From Leptolyngbyaceae cyanobacterium RU_5_1 (lineage in GTDB: Bacteria > Cyanobacteriota > Cyanobacteriia > Leptolyngbyales > Leptolyngbyaceae): DNA of 64,000 nucleotides. The notes beneath the pieces are model-generated. The model was not told the DNA's origin and made no database searches. It saw nothing but the letters and a program-made list of their open reading frames with translations. The stretch spans positions 49,745 to 113,744 of the forward strand of contig JAAUSG010000001.1 in the NCBI GenBank assembly GCA_012034055.1. The letters run 5' to 3'. The position numbers and the translations under genes were made by a program. Positions 36,751-45,355 of the stretch are shown here, piece by piece. The first letter of the stretch is position 1. Every line of letters begins with the position of its first letter.

Positions 36751-37806
36751 TCAACTCTTTTCCAGCTCCTCCACCCGCTTCTGAAGCTGCTTTACGGTTT
36801 GGTACATATCCGGTAAGCGACTGTAGATAGCAGAGGATTTAAGATAAATTTTGTGGTCAACGCAGGGATAACCGGAAACAACTTGTCCGGGTCTGACGTT
36901 GTGGTGGACGCCTGCTTTAGACGAGGCGATCGCGCCATCTCCCACATTGGCACTATTGGCAACGCCGACCTGTCCTGCCAGCATGACTCGATTCCCAATC
37001 GTGACCCCACCGGCCAAACCGACTTGGGCGGCAAAGGCGCAACCAAAGCCAATCTGGCAGCCGTGACCGATATGCACTAAGTTGTCGAGTTTGGTATCGT
37101 GAGCGATCCGGGTTTCGCCTACTGAAGGACGGTCAATCGTGGAGTTGCAGCCAATCTCAACCCGGTCTTCCAGGACAACACAGCCAGACTGCTGCATTTT
37201 GTACCAGCCTTGCGGGGTGGGAACGAAGCCAAATCCCTCGGAGCCAATCACGGCCCCAGCGTGAATCACACAGTCTGCTCCAATTTGAGTGCGCTCTTGA
37301 ATCGTGCAATTGGCGTGCAGAACGGTGCGATCGCCAATTTGCACCGCTGGGTACACCACAACGTTGGGATGGATGCAGGCATGATTTCCAACCGTGACGC
37401 CTGCCTGAATCGCAACGTAGGGTCCAATGTAAACAGCCTGCCCAATAGTCGCCGTGGGGTGGATGACGGCGGTGGGATGAATGTCTGGCGCGGGCTGAAA
37501 GGGCTTGTAGAAAAGGGCGATCGCCTGGGCAAATGCTAGTCGTGGTGTAGAGGCTTCAATCCAGGCAATGCCGCGGGCGGCGGTGGCAGCTTGCAGCGTA
37601 GTGTCCCCTGGCAAAATCAACGCACTCGCTCCAGTCGTCTTCACCTGCGCTGTAAACCTGCCGCCCTCGATATAACTGAGACTGTTTGCTGTAGCCTCAT
37701 TCACTGCCATTACGGCCGTAATTTCTGGGTCCAGATTAGGGTTGGAGCCAAGACTTGTGCGATCGTGCGGAACATTCAGGTGGTTGACTAGTTCGCTGAA
37801 TTTCAT
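36751..37806 (-). CDS. lpxD: UDP-3-O-acylglucosamine N-acyltransferase
   Basis: A 351-residue LpxD, third step of lipid A synthesis. The N-terminal uridine-binding domain contains NSLSYIEGGRF; residues about 108-310 are left-handed beta-helix hexapeptide repeats (IHPTAVIHPTATIGQAVYIG ...), with the catalytic His in NLVHIGHGCQIG. The C-terminal helix ends KQLQKRVEELE. It stands alone here, not in the lpxC-fabZ-lpxA cluster. 3' to the gene the sequence is A/T-rich. Confidence 0.95.
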   Translation of the reverse strand: MKFSELVNHLNVPHDRTSLGSNPNLDPEITAVMAVNEATANSLSYIEGGRFTAQVKTTGASALILPGDTTLQAATAARGIAWIEASTPRLAFAQAIALFYKPFQPAPDIHPTAVIHPTATIGQAVYIGPYVAIQAGVTVGNHACIHPNVVVYPAVQIGDRTVLHANCTIQERTQIGADCVIHAGAVIGSEGFGFVPTPQGWYKMQQSGCVVLEDRVEIGCNSTIDRPSVGETRIAHDTKLDNLVHIGHGCQIGFGCAFAAQVGLAGGVTIGNRVMLAGQVGVANSANVGDGAIASSKAGVHHNVRPGQVVSGYPCVDHKIYLKSSAIYSRLPDMYQTVKQLQKRVEELEKS

Positions 37807-37897
37807 GAGTCATCAGTCTGCAAACGCCGTCATCATCGTAGCGACAATTTAAGGTTGAAGTAACCAGACATAGCGAAAAAGAGTTGAATTTGCTATG

Positions 37898-37970
37898 TAA
37901 ACCTTGTCCACGTCCAGACCTGGAGTTTTTCTGAAGGGAAAGTTACAGATTCCGAGCTGGACGTAGTTTA
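37898..37970. mobile_element. 73-bp element, copy 3 (tandem)
   Basis: Full length, TAAACCTTGTCC to GACGTAGTTTA. It shares its right-hand TA with copy 4, in the same orientation. Confidence 0.75.
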
Positions 37971-38040
37971 GACTTTGTTCACGTCCAGACCTGGAGTTTT
38001 CTGAAGGGAAAGTTACAAATTCCGAGCTGGACATGGTTTA
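37969..38040. mobile_element. 73-bp element, copy 4 (tandem)
   Basis: TAGACTTTGTTCACG to GACATGGTTTA, head-to-tail with copy 3 and overlapping it by TA, as would follow insertion at the terminal TA of an existing copy. On the minus strand its end TAAACC provides the stop codon of the beta-helix lipoprotein gene. Confidence 0.75.
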
Positions 38041-39483
38041 GTTAATTCGTCCTGTCACCTTTAAACCTGCTAAATCTGTCTTCTCCAGAATCAGCGAATG
38101 ACTGGAGGTCGTGTGCAGGTCATACTGTCCGTTGGCTTGCATCGTATTTTGCTGCAGAGTGGGTTGAGCGTTGTTGGTGACAACGATGCCATCCCGCTGA
38201 TTGTCGCGAATGGTGTTCTGGCGCAGAGTGGGGCGAGCGTCACCATTGATCACCAATCCATCCAGGTTCTGCGTGATCTGGTTTTCGAGGATCTGGGGCG
38301 TGGCCCGATCGCCAATGGCCAACCCAAACCCATTCCTACGAATTACGTTTCCTTCGGCCATGCCACCACTATCGCGAGTGAAAGAGATACCATTGCCTTC
38401 GTTCTGTTCAAACAGATTGTTGCGTAGTCGGGGTGCGGCATTGCCGGAGACAAACACGCCCTCCCGATTGCTGCCTGCAAAGGTGTTGCGATCGACCAGC
38501 GGTGAACCTGATTCAATCCAAACAGCCGTTCCGCGAGTGTTTGGATTCTTCAGGGTTAGACCAACAATCCAGGAATCTTTTGCCGCTACAACGGTCACGC
38601 TTTGTCCAGCCCAGGTTGGACTCAAAAACTTGCCACCACCAGTAATTTCAATGCCCTTGCCCTGGGACTGAGCATCTCCGCGCAGGGTCACACCGGGCTT
38701 GAGCTGAAGCGGGAATACCTCTCCAGTATCGGCACTGTAGCTGCCAGGACGGAGTTGGATGGTGGTGCCGGGTTGCGCTTGAGCGATCGCCCGCGTAATC
38801 GTTTTCAACGGTTGATTATCTGTTCCCGTTCCCTGGTCATTGCCGGTTCTGGGGTCAACATAAAGGATATTGGATGCTGATGCTGAATCCTGCTGGTTTG
38901 GGGATTGGCGATCGCGATTCACCGATTCGCCGTCTGGACTGGGAGATGGATTCTCAGCCGTGACTTCGCCAACTGACGGAATGTCTGCCATCAGCACCCG
39001 TCCCAGACTATAGCTGACGCGCACGGTTTCCCCCGCTCGAAAGGCTGGCGAGGCTTGGCGGTAGAGGTCACCATCCGTGATCAGCTCACCATCTGCACAT
39101 TGCAACGTGTATTTCACGCGGCGATCCAGCTCCGGTGGGTCAACTCGTTCGCCAAATTGACGGATCTGCTGAATCTCGTTAGTGGTTGGACGAGGTGGTT
39201 GGGCAGGCCACCACACACCGTTGTCATCCGGATCGGTGGCAGTGTTAGCAGGCTTCTCACCGTTACGGTTCACCAACTCAGCACTGGCAAACTCTTCGAT
39301 CCGGAGATTGTTGGGGTTGACGCGGGTGCGATCGCTGTAGTACCGAACACGCCAGATATAGGAGGCTTTGGCGATCGCGGCATTGCACTGCGTTTCACTG
39401 CTCAACTCCCCGTTGGGAGTACAACTGCTCAGTGCTACGAGAATACAGCTAACGGTCAGCCAAGCCGAACGATAAACTTTCAT
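38038..39483 (-). CDS. DUF1565 / right-handed beta-helix lipoprotein
   Basis: A 481-residue protein. The leader MKVYRSAWLTVSCILVALSSC ends in a lipobox, so it is probably lipid-anchored. An N-terminal region with several Cys is followed by the DUF1565 signature YVDPRTGNDQGTGTDNQPLK and about ten 22-residue beta-helix coils (VDRNTFAGSNREGVFVSG, LRNNLFEQNEGNGISF, LRQNTIRDNQRDGIVVT). Such folds bind or cleave polysaccharides. The stop TAA is the terminus of a 73-bp element; without the two elements the frame would continue for about 16 more codons, so the C-terminus may have been trimmed by insertion. Confidence 0.85.
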   Translation of the reverse strand: MKVYRSAWLTVSCILVALSSCTPNGELSSETQCNAAIAKASYIWRVRYYSDRTRVNPNNLRIEEFASAELVNRNGEKPANTATDPDDNGVWWPAQPPRPTTNEIQQIRQFGERVDPPELDRRVKYTLQCADGELITDGDLYRQASPAFRAGETVRVSYSLGRVLMADIPSVGEVTAENPSPSPDGESVNRDRQSPNQQDSASASNILYVDPRTGNDQGTGTDNQPLKTITRAIAQAQPGTTIQLRPGSYSADTGEVFPLQLKPGVTLRGDAQSQGKGIEITGGGKFLSPTWAGQSVTVVAAKDSWIVGLTLKNPNTRGTAVWIESGSPLVDRNTFAGSNREGVFVSGNAAPRLRNNLFEQNEGNGISFTRDSGGMAEGNVIRRNGFGLAIGDRATPQILENQITQNLDGLVINGDARPTLRQNTIRDNQRDGIVVTNNAQPTLQQNTMQANGQYDLHTTSSHSLILEKTDLAGLKVTGRIN

Positions 39484-39696
39484 AACCCGAATTCCTGTAC
39501 ACCGATTTCTATCTTTGGAGATAGTCCTTTAACTAGTCGGGCAGAGACATTTAAGATAAAATCCTTTCAGTTAAATTCTGTTTCCGGTTGTCTCATAGAC
39601 TTTCAGATTACTGAATATGCAGCCTTCAGGATACAGCACTTTACAGAACAGACAGGCTTTAGACTATTAACTGCAAACTAGTAGAGAGAAGAACAC

Positions 39697-40299
39697 ATGG
39701 CATTTGAACAGCCTCCCCTCCCCTACGCAATGGATGCTCTAGAGCCGTATGGCATGAAAGCTGAGACGTTTGAGTACCACTACGGCAAGCACCATAAAGC
39801 TTACGTTGATAACCTCAACAAGCTCACTGCAGACACCGACCTTGCAAACAAACCCCTTGAAGAGGTGATTCAAACCTCCTACAAGGACGGTAAAGCAGGT
39901 ATTTTCAACAACGCCGCTCAAACCTGGAACCATACCTTTTTCTGGAATAGCCTGAAGCCTGGCGGTGGTGGCGGCGGCACTCCCACAGGTGATCTGGCTG
40001 CCAAAATTGACAAAGATTTTGGTAGCTTTGACAAGTTCAAGGAAGAATTCTCCAACGCCGCCGCGACTCAATTTGGTAGCGGTTGGGCATGGCTAGTTGA
40101 TGACGGTGCTACCCTCAAAGTCACCAAAACCCCCAACGCCGAAAATCCTCTAATTCACGGTCAAAAACCCTTGCTGACCCTGGATGTTTGGGAACATGCC
40201 TACTACATTGACTTTCGCAATGCCCGCCCAGCGTTCATCAAGAACTTCCTGGATAACTTAGTGAACTGGGAATTTGCAGCAGCAAACCTGGCGGCGTAG
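39697..40299 (+). CDS. sodB: Iron superoxide dismutase
   Basis: A 200-residue Fe-SOD. Metal ligands are His in YHYGKHHKAYV, His in NHTFFWNSL, Asp in LTLDVWEHAYY and the following His. Gln in AAQTWNH, Gly-rich GGGGGGTPTG and FGSGWAWL are typical of cytosolic FeSODs rather than MnSOD (which has the Gln in the C-terminal half). It protects photosystem I and iron-sulfur enzymes from superoxide. Monocistronic, followed by a terminator. Confidence 0.96.
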   Translation: MAFEQPPLPYAMDALEPYGMKAETFEYHYGKHHKAYVDNLNKLTADTDLANKPLEEVIQTSYKDGKAGIFNNAAQTWNHTFFWNSLKPGGGGGGTPTGDLAAKIDKDFGSFDKFKEEFSNAAATQFGSGWAWLVDDGATLKVTKTPNAENPLIHGQKPLLTLDVWEHAYYIDFRNARPAFIKNFLDNLVNWEFAAANLAA

Positions 40300-40328
40300 T
40301 TCACTAAGTCCAAAAATCAACGTTTAGC

Positions 40329-40359
40329 AACAGTCATGACCCAGTTCGTGACTGTTTTT
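40329..40359 (+). terminator. Rho-independent terminator after sodB
   Basis: AACAGTCA pairs with TGACTGTT around a 12-base loop, followed by a T-run, about 30 bases after the sodB stop. Confidence 0.75.
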
Positions 40360-40390
40360 GTATGAGTAGGTCGGTGGCAATAACGAGACT

Positions 40391-40453
40391 GTCATTTGTC
40401 CTCATTTGTCCTCTGTCATTTGTGAACAGCCAATGACCAATGACCAATGACCA
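40391..40453. repeat. Heptamer repeats in mirror-complementary order
   Basis: GTCATTTGTCCTCATTTGTCC and, after CTGTCATTTGTGAAC, three CAATGAC units: complementary heptamer arrays able to fold back on each other. The CAATGAC array recurs at 61035-61096. Confidence 0.5.
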
Positions 40454-40495
40454 GCGTAAAATACTAGGAAAGTTCACTAAGCTGGCTGTCAGATT

Positions 40496-40810
40496 ATGGA
40501 TCGCGCGGTAATCAAATTTTCTTCAGAAGACTGTGGGATTTGCCACAAGATGTCCTTCTACGACCAGAAGGTTGTTGAAGAGCTGGGGCTGACGTTTGTT
40601 GATGTCAAAATGCAGGACACCGCCACTTACCGTAAGTACCGCAAGATTTTGTTGACGCAGTATCCCGACAAAGCCGAGATGGGTTGGCCCACCTATATTG
40701 TGTGCGATTCACCCGAAGCAGAGTTCAAAATCTTAGGTGAAGTCAAGGGGGGGCACCCAAAGGGAGAATTTAGGAGTCGGTTGCAGGCGGTGTTAGCGGA
40801 GACGAATTGA
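40496..40810 (+). CDS. Thioredoxin-like protein with CGIC motif
   Basis: A 104-residue thioredoxin-fold protein. The redox motif is CGICHK (about residues 13-18), unlike CGPC of TrxA; GWPTYIVCD holds the cis-Pro loop with an extra Cys, and FKILGEVKGGHPKGEF the C-terminal part. The Cys-Gly-Ile-Cys centre and the insertion RKYRKILLTQYPDKAEM distinguish it from standard thioredoxins; the family is conserved in cyanobacteria. Cytosolic, likely a thiol-disulfide reductase of unknown client. Confidence 0.75.
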   Translation: MDRAVIKFSSEDCGICHKMSFYDQKVVEELGLTFVDVKMQDTATYRKYRKILLTQYPDKAEMGWPTYIVCDSPEAEFKILGEVKGGHPKGEFRSRLQAVLAETN

Positions 40811-40890
40811 GAAATGCGAATTGAGAAGTGCAAACTATGAGTATGAGTTTTGAAAGAACCCAATCGTACTTCGCACTTCGTACTTCATAA

Positions 40891-41114
40891 TTACTCCACT
40901 ACTTCAAAGCCCTTCACTTCCAACACAGGACCAATCATCGCAAAGGTCATAACGTCATCGCGGACTTCGCCGTTGATCTTCACTTTGAGTCCATCTTTTG
41001 CAAATCGTTGGGTGCTTTGTGAAGTTCGTAGGTTTCTCCGCTAGCGCTGACCAAAGCCCAAGTGCCTGAACCAAAACCCTTGCGTTCAATTGTTCCTTCA
41101 ACGTGGATACTCAT
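40891..41114 (-). CDS. Small protein coupled to the membrane subtilase (frameshifted)
   Basis: ATG 41114 overlaps the TGA of the upstream subtilase (ATGA). It reads MSIHVEGTIERKGFGSGTWALVSASGETYELHKAPNDLQK, then breaks; one frame over it continues DGLKVKINGEVRDDVMTFAMIGPVLEVKGFEVVE to TAA. Restoring one A in CAAAAG (T4 at plus-strand 40996-40999) gives a smooth 74-residue product. The pattern VEGTIERKGFGSGTWALVS ... LKVKINGEVRDDVMT ... IGPVLEVKGFEV is a small OB-like beta-barrel. It probably works with the protease; no specific function is known. Confidence 0.6.
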
Positions 41115-42894
41115 CGAGTTTGCACCTCTGGTTTCAAGACTAAACGTGCCAAGGCAAAGCAGAGAAAAGCGTTCATGACCAGGAAGGTGCGGGCGATCGC
41201 GCCCTCTCCCAGCCACATCAGGGTCGGTGCTGTCACAGCGCTCACCGCCAGGAACATGGCAACTCCAATCGTGGTACCGATCGCGAACCACTTCCACTGC
41301 GCATGTCCCAATAGCAAGACAATCAACACGGCTGGAACCAACACGCTGGCAAATAGGGGATTTAAGGCACCACTGGCTTGAACGGCATTGCCCAATTCGG
41401 GAATGGAGCTACCCAAGACCCGAAACGGCCACTGGGGAGCATCAAATAGATAGACCCCTTTCAGGAAGAATAGACCAGAGCTACCAGCGACCAAGCCCGT
41501 TGACAATGACCACCCCCAGCGGAAGGGGAAGAAGTTCTTGAGCAGCCAGGCCAACAGGTAAGAGCCAAGCACCATGATGATCTTGGGCCACAGAGCAATA
41601 ACACCGCCATCAATCCAGAAGCGGGGATTGAGATAGCCGTTGTCGCGCAGCCAGCGGAAAAAGTCCTGGAACGAAATCTTGCCACGGCTGGCTAGCTTCA
41701 CCGCTTCAGCCGCATTCAATTTGCCTGCACCATAGTGGTTGAGTCCGTCATCCTTAACCGGCAGCGCAGACTGCTTGAGCACTTCTTCGACCTGATCGGG
41801 ATTATTCATACCAGTAGATTTAATCAGCGCGGCAACTCCAGCCACATGGGGTGAGGCCATACTAGTGCCTTGAAATGCCCTGAATACGGGTTCACCCGTT
41901 TGTGGATTGATTGTATGTTGCAGAATGCCGCCTGCCTGATCGTCCCCCTGGATTAATCCACCGGGAGCTGAGAGGTCGATTCCTGCACCATAGTTGGAAT
42001 AAGGCGTTTTGTTGCCAACCGGGTCTAACGCCGAGACACCAATCACATGAGGATAGCGAGCTGGATACTCGGCCGCATTTCGTCCCGCGTTCCCAGCCGC
42101 GGCAACGACGACGACTCCCTTGCCATGCGCATAGTCGATCGCCTCCTTCATAATTTGGCTCTCACCGCCGCCGCCTAGACTCATGTTAATCACACCAGCC
42201 CCATTATCTGCCGCAAAGCGGATGGCTTCCGCAATGTCAGCCGTAGTCCCACCGCCACCAGCGCTCAAGACTTTAATGGCATTAGGGCTGCTTCATAGGC
42301 GACTCCGGCAACCCCAAAGCCATTGTTGGTGGACTGGGCGATCGTGCCTGCGACGTGCGTTCCATGACCGTTGTCGTCTTTTGCCTCAGCGCGATCGTTG
42401 ACAAAATCGTAGCCATTAGCAAATTTGGTTTCGCTTAAGTCAGGAACTGGGCTGATGCCTGTGTCAATCACCGCAACAGTCACCCCTTTGCCTTTATTCT
42501 CATCCCAAGCCTGCTCCATGTTGATGCTGCGCAAGTTCCACTGCTTGGTGTAGTCGGGGTCGTTGGGGATGGCATAACTGTGATAGATATAGTCTGGCTC
42601 GATATACTCAGTGTACTTGCGTAGCTCAGATCGCTTCAGGGCATCCAACAATTTGCGATCGCCGGGCAGCACAAAAATGTGGTCTGCCAAAGAGAACTCG
42701 CTGTTGTAGCGCAGAGGGACGTTATATTGTTTAGCGATCGCCTCTACCTGGTTCTCAATCTGGGCAGCTCCAATATCCTCACGAAAATCTAACACAATCG
42801 AGTTATACGTTCCCTGAGCTGCCAATCCTTGAAAGTTAGAAATTGCCCAGCCTAATCCCACTAAAAATAGAATTAGCAGCAAAAACTTTTTCAT
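41111..42894 (-). CDS. Membrane-anchored subtilisin-like protease (frameshifted)
   Basis: Two abutting frames make one 594-residue S8 protease once one A is restored in TTAAAGTC (T3 at plus-strand 42272-42274), giving ALMPLKVLSAGGGGTTAD. A signal anchor (FLLLILFLVGLGWAIS) is followed by a propeptide-like region, the catalytic Asp in VAVIDTGIS, His in GHGTHVAG and Ser in FQGTSMASPHVAG. After the protease domain come about five transmembrane helices (IIMVLGSYLLAWLL to AFLCFALARLVL). So the protease probably sits on the periplasmic or lumenal face, anchored by its C-terminus. ATG 42894 is preferred over TTG 42906. The coupled small protein follows. Confidence 0.8.
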
Positions 42895-42998
42895 AATATC
42901 TATCAACGGTCAGGATGTTTACCACCATAACCTATGCCTCTCCTAACTGGGGCTAGTTGGTATGTTGCAGATGATGAAGATGGTAAGGAGTGAGGAGT

Positions 42999-43409
42999 AT
43001 GGAACGTGGTCTTCTCTGGTTGCCATTGCTGGCATTTTTCATTTGGCTTACCTGGTCTGGTTGGCGGGAATACCAGAAGGTTGAGTCCTATCAAGCTTGG
43101 GCAAAGCAATTTGACCAGGCGAAGTACGATATTTACGCCGTTTTAGGGCAGAAGGGAGATGAGGTAACGTGGGGAACGCCGACTCGAAAGGGGCCCGTGA
43201 ATCTGGAGGTATTTTCACTGCAGCAGGTGCAGGCAATTCGACTATTGGTAAATGGGCACGCTGTTGATTGGGAAAATCCGCCCACCAAGGGACGGGCTGT
43301 GCTGGAGTTTGTGTGTAGCGATCGCGCTACCCCGATCCGTGTCCCCTTTACCGAACCACCCCTTGCAGCCAAATGGGGGGAATACTTGAAAGGAATTTCT
43401 GCCATATAA
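42999..43409 (+). CDS. Conserved membrane-anchored hypothetical protein
   Basis: A 136-residue protein with one N-terminal transmembrane helix (WLPLLAFFIWLTWSGW) and a soluble domain (VTWGTPTRKGPVNLEVFSL, AIRLLVNGHAVDWENPP, AVLEFVCSDRATPIRVPFTEP). AAGGAG lies 8 bases before ATG 42999; the GTG at 42990 is the alternative. It is divergent from the membrane subtilase, with 104 bases between. The stop TAA (43407-43409) is the first three bases of a 73-bp element; removing that element also leaves TAA, so the insertion was neutral. Function unknown. Confidence 0.6.
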   Translation: MERGLLWLPLLAFFIWLTWSGWREYQKVESYQAWAKQFDQAKYDIYAVLGQKGDEVTWGTPTRKGPVNLEVFSLQQVQAIRLLVNGHAVDWENPPTKGRAVLEFVCSDRATPIRVPFTEPPLAAKWGEYLKGISAI

Positions 43410-43479
43410 ACCTTGTCCACGTCCAGACCTGGAGTTTTTCGTAAGGAAAAGCTACCGATTCCCATTTGAACGTGGTTTA
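43407..43479. mobile_element. 73-bp element, copy 5
   Basis: TAAACCTTGTCCACG to GAACGTGGTTTA. Excision leaving one TA would give GCC ATA TAA GGC, so the preceding gene ends at the same codon with or without it. Confidence 0.75.
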
Positions 43480-43515
43480 AGGCGATTTCTGAGAAAGATT
43501 TTACCCCTGGAGGAA

Positions 43516-43529
43516 CGAACGGCCGTTCG
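43516..43529. repeat. Palindrome CGAACGGCCGTTCG
   Basis: The core of the 20-bp palindrome at 9691, between the 73-bp and the 188-bp elements. Confidence 0.6.
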
Positions 43530-43574
43530 CCTTTACCAGGATTTTTTGGTAGTTTCTTTCCTGGAAATCTCCTA

Positions 43575-43762
43575 AGAGGATGTTTGAAAAGGTGTGGTCT
43601 GTAATGTTAAGCACTCAGCGATCCCCCCTAGCCCCCCTTATTAAGGGGGGAAATTAGCTCAAAGTCCCCCTTATTAAGGGGGCTTAAAGCCCTTCGGGCA
43701 TACAAGAAAAGGGGGATCTTGCACGCTTTGCTACAAACAGGAGGACTTTTAAAACATCCTCT
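43575..43762. mobile_element. 188-bp MITE-like element, copy B
   Basis: Inverted relative to copy A and of the same length; ends AGAGGATGTTTGAAAAG and CTTTTAAAACATCCTCT. TAA repeats directly at both borders (43573-43575 and 43762-43764), the complement of the TTA at copy A. Two internal CCCCTTATTAAGGGG palindromes. The target TWA is that of IS5/Harbinger-type transposases. Confidence 0.75.
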
Positions 43763-43920
43763 AAGCTACCGAACTTTAATTTTGTTCAAGAAGCAATCCC
43801 TCAAAGGGGTGGGGCAATCGTGTGCATATTCTTTGAAATTTAAACGTATAAATCAGTAGAGAGACAACCTTGTACACCATACACATTCACTCAATCTTTT
43901 ACTCAGTGAGGTAAAGCCCC

Positions 43921-44115
43921 ATGCAACTCATCTACCGTGCTCAAGTGTTTGAATTTGCCCCGGCTCCTACCGAGTTTAGCCGTCCACTTCGAGCTGTGAA
44001 TTGGCGTTTTTGGGTTTCAAAAGAGATCCACGTTAACTATTCAATGCTGGACTACTCTGACCGTCGTCGGCCCCGTGCATTAAATTGGCGATTCTGCTTG
44101 CCTGTGGAGGTGTAA
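43921..44115 (+). CDS. DUF4278 family small protein
   Basis: A 64-residue protein beginning MQLIYRAQVFEFAPAP, the start of DUF4278 proteins (mkLxYRGxxY), which are found in cyanobacteria. It has an internal duplication of the family's tail: LRAVNWRFWV near residue 26 and PRALNWRFCL near 52. Basic, no membrane segment. The stop codon is directly followed by the next ATG (TAAATG), so the two are likely translated together. Confidence 0.7.
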   Translation: MQLIYRAQVFEFAPAPTEFSRPLRAVNWRFWVSKEIHVNYSMLDYSDRRRPRALNWRFCLPVEV

Positions 44116-44334
44116 ATGCAGCGAAGCTTAGTGACTCAGCAAGCAGAGCACCCCACAACTCATACGGCAACTCATTTAACTGACCCAGCCCTGATATGTG
44201 TGGGATTTCTGATCGCTCTTCCGATCGCGATCTCGTTGGGAGCACTCTCATTCAAGCAGTATCGAGCTAATACCCGACGTAGGCGAATTGAAAAGCTAGA
44301 AAGGCTATGGAATCTCGATTTGGAAAGAAAGTGA
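44116..44334 (+). CDS. Small single-span membrane protein
   Basis: A 72-residue protein, one transmembrane helix (ALICVGFLIALPIAISLGAL), then a very basic tail RANTRRRRIEKLERLW. The positive-inside rule puts the tail in the cytoplasm. It starts directly after the DUF4278 stop (TAAATG). No family recognised. Confidence 0.6.
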   Translation: MQRSLVTQQAEHPTTHTATHLTDPALICVGFLIALPIAISLGALSFKQYRANTRRRRIEKLERLWNLDLERK

Positions 44335-44479
44335 TTTGAGGCGATCAGCTCTATATCCATCAGCCACGTCAATTCCTCAACCAACCTAATCTTGCGGATC
44401 CAACACTCCCCTGTCCTCAGACTAGGGGTTTTTCTGCTTTTAGTAACTTAGCCAACCCAGAGTGCCGATTTCCTGTCCA

Positions 44480-44860
44480 TTACCCATTACCGAAATCTAA
44501 AACCGCCTGGCTGCGTTCATAGTACCGGCAAGTACCACAGGGACCTTCTGGATTAACCGCACATCGAATCAGTGCTGAACAAGCGTTGAACCGGCAACTG
44601 GCATCTCCCATTACCCAATGCCCATTCACCATACTTCGCTCGGATGGGCGTGGGGCAGATTGGACGTACAACGAAACTTTATGAAGTCGATAGCGACCGG
44701 CTTTGAGCTGATATCGATGCTGACGCTCCAGGACGGCGTAGGTCTGTCCTTCTAAGTCGAGGTATGACCCCGGATGCGGTGTCCAGTCCAGTCGAACATT
44801 TCCCAACGATTGGCGCGGGTGAGTCAATATCACCTCGGTAGAAAGTGCTGGTGGTTCCAT
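44480..44860 (-). CDS. DUF6464 family Cys-rich protein
   Basis: A 126-residue protein from ATG 44860; the longer frame to 45076 adds a 72-residue leader of poor quality. A beta-rich half (EVILTHPRQSLGNVRLDW, GQTYAVLERQHRYQLKAGRYRLHKVSLYVQ) precedes CRFNACSALIRCAVNPEGPCGTC, the Cys cluster of DUF6464, a cyanobacterial family. The cluster could bind a metal. Function unknown. Confidence 0.75.
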   Translation of the reverse strand: MEPPALSTEVILTHPRQSLGNVRLDWTPHPGSYLDLEGQTYAVLERQHRYQLKAGRYRLHKVSLYVQSAPRPSERSMVNGHWVMGDASCRFNACSALIRCAVNPEGPCGTCRYYERSQAVLDFGNG

Positions 44861-45355
44861 GACTGTGTTACGGCATACATTATGGTTTGATGGTATCGCA
44901 CTCCTGGGTTTTGCCAAATTCCTCCAGAGTAGACCTCCTCTGCGACCACCTGATTTGGGTTTGAGGTGCTCCAAATTCTTGCCCACAAAGCTTACATTAC
45001 CTTGCGGAAAACCAGTTCTACTGGATAGCTGACACTTTGTGTTCCGATATACTACCCCCTGAAGTGTGGTATACATAATGAGGTTTTGTTGAGGTTTTTA
45101 AGCAAACCTTGCGTTTCGTGGTGTGCGTTGGAGGGGTGTATTGGAGCGTAAAACTCACCCTTTGCTGCTACGGCGGAACTTTATACAATGCCAGCTTTGG
45201 GTTTTGAAGGTTAATTGTTGCCTGACAAACGTTGATTTCTCTAATGAAGTTAAGGTTCCTGTTGGCGAATTGTCCTCCAAAAACCTTTAAGCGATCGCCT
45301 GCTCACCATCACTCGTAGCAGGTTTTTTATGTGCTAAACCTAACGAGAATCATTC
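44861..45355. other. Intergenic region upstream of desA
   Basis: About 500 bases between the divergent DUF6464 and desA genes. It contains the desA leader, with HIP1 and an A/T-rich stretch near 45200, and an out-of-family open frame on the minus strand that I reject. Nothing else is recognised. Confidence 0.4.

Noticed and set aside
44861..45076. N-terminal extension of the DUF6464 protein
   Set aside because: The leader has no conserved character and family members start near MEPPAL.
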